In this document: positions 63,881 through 64,000 of the stretch, one piece after another | Layout: each line of letters starts with the position of its first letter | How positions within the stretch are numbered: position 1 is the first letter of the stretch | Assembly: GCA_038380435.1 (NCBI GenBank) | Contig: JAWZYU010000034.1 | Location: 36,270,901 to 36,334,900, forward strand | DNA from: Ryuthela nishihirai | Lineage: Eukaryota > Arthropoda > Arachnida > Araneae > Heptathelidae | Reading direction: 5' to 3' | DNA length: 64,000 nt | Notes under the pieces: generated by a model | Databases searched by the model: none | Told to the model about the DNA's origin: nothing | What the model saw: the letters and a program-made list of their open reading frames with translations, nothing else | Program-made: the position numbers and the translations under genes

Positions 63881-64000
63881 CTAGTGGCCGAATGGTTAGC
63901 GCGCTTCGCTACTGATCTAAGGGACCTGGGTTCGAGCCCCGGTAAGGCATGGATGTTAGTGTTGTTTTTTTGCTGAGGGCTTGCCATCCTCACGGACCTT
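63881..64000 (+). mobile_element. S2 SINE, cut by window end
   Basis: Head AGTGGCCGAATGGTTAGCGC and B box GGGTTCGAGCCCC are present; the body is cut off at CTCACGGACCTT. Confidence 0.88.

Overview
The window looks like a repeat-dense stretch of an animal nuclear genome, most likely an arthropod and probably a spider. The evidence is AT-rich DNA without operons, intron-style splice signals, two tRNA-derived SINE families, many dead Tc1/mariner transposases (including the DD41D type with a MERFTN-like N-terminus that I associate with spider genomes), and remnants of non-LTR retrotransposons. The lineage call is inference; no database was searched.

Repeats dominate. SINE family S1 (my label; about 385 bp; tRNA head, long conserved body, tail of AACCC units) has roughly 50 copies, from nearly identical to badly decayed, many with clean 10-13 bp target-site duplications. 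SINE family S2 (about 200 bp; Ser/Leu-like tRNA head, TATTTATTT tail) has about 12 copies. A non-LTR retrotransposon 3' end at 9884-10805 carries a tail almost the same as that of S1 and is a candidate for its partner LINE.

Region by region. 1-12 kb: S1 and S2 copies, a dead mariner split by two S1 copies (3841-5480), a fold-back MITE (8546-9121) and the LINE 3' end. 12-25.9 kb: a cluster of dead Tc1/mariner elements (12898, 14082, 14850, 19333, 21018 and 22473) and a decayed reverse transcriptase (24025-25890) containing a MITE that itself contains an S2. 26.4-35 kb: two phase-compatible open segments with splice sites (26409-26589 and 34702-34944) that I read as exons of one unidentified host gene. 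The presumed intron holds three MITEs, an almost intact DD41D transposon (29590-30979), its short derivative, and a fold-back made from tRNA-like sequence with a minisatellite. 35-52 kb: many S1 copies, a second mariner copy (37266-39505, minus strand), a complete Tc1 element with TA duplications (41617-43147), an S1 concatemer (45177-46070) and a decayed transposase (47465-48930). 52-64 kb: a possible 5' exon near 52.3 kb, more SINEs, an imperfect minisatellite, and hairpins built from transposon ends.

I found no rRNA gene, no CRISPR array, no convincing functional tRNA gene and no complete single-exon protein gene. Almost all open frames longer than 80 codons are transposase remnants or chance frames across S1. 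The genes do not form a pathway; the biology here is retrotransposition, cut-and-paste transposition and the rearrangements that follow.
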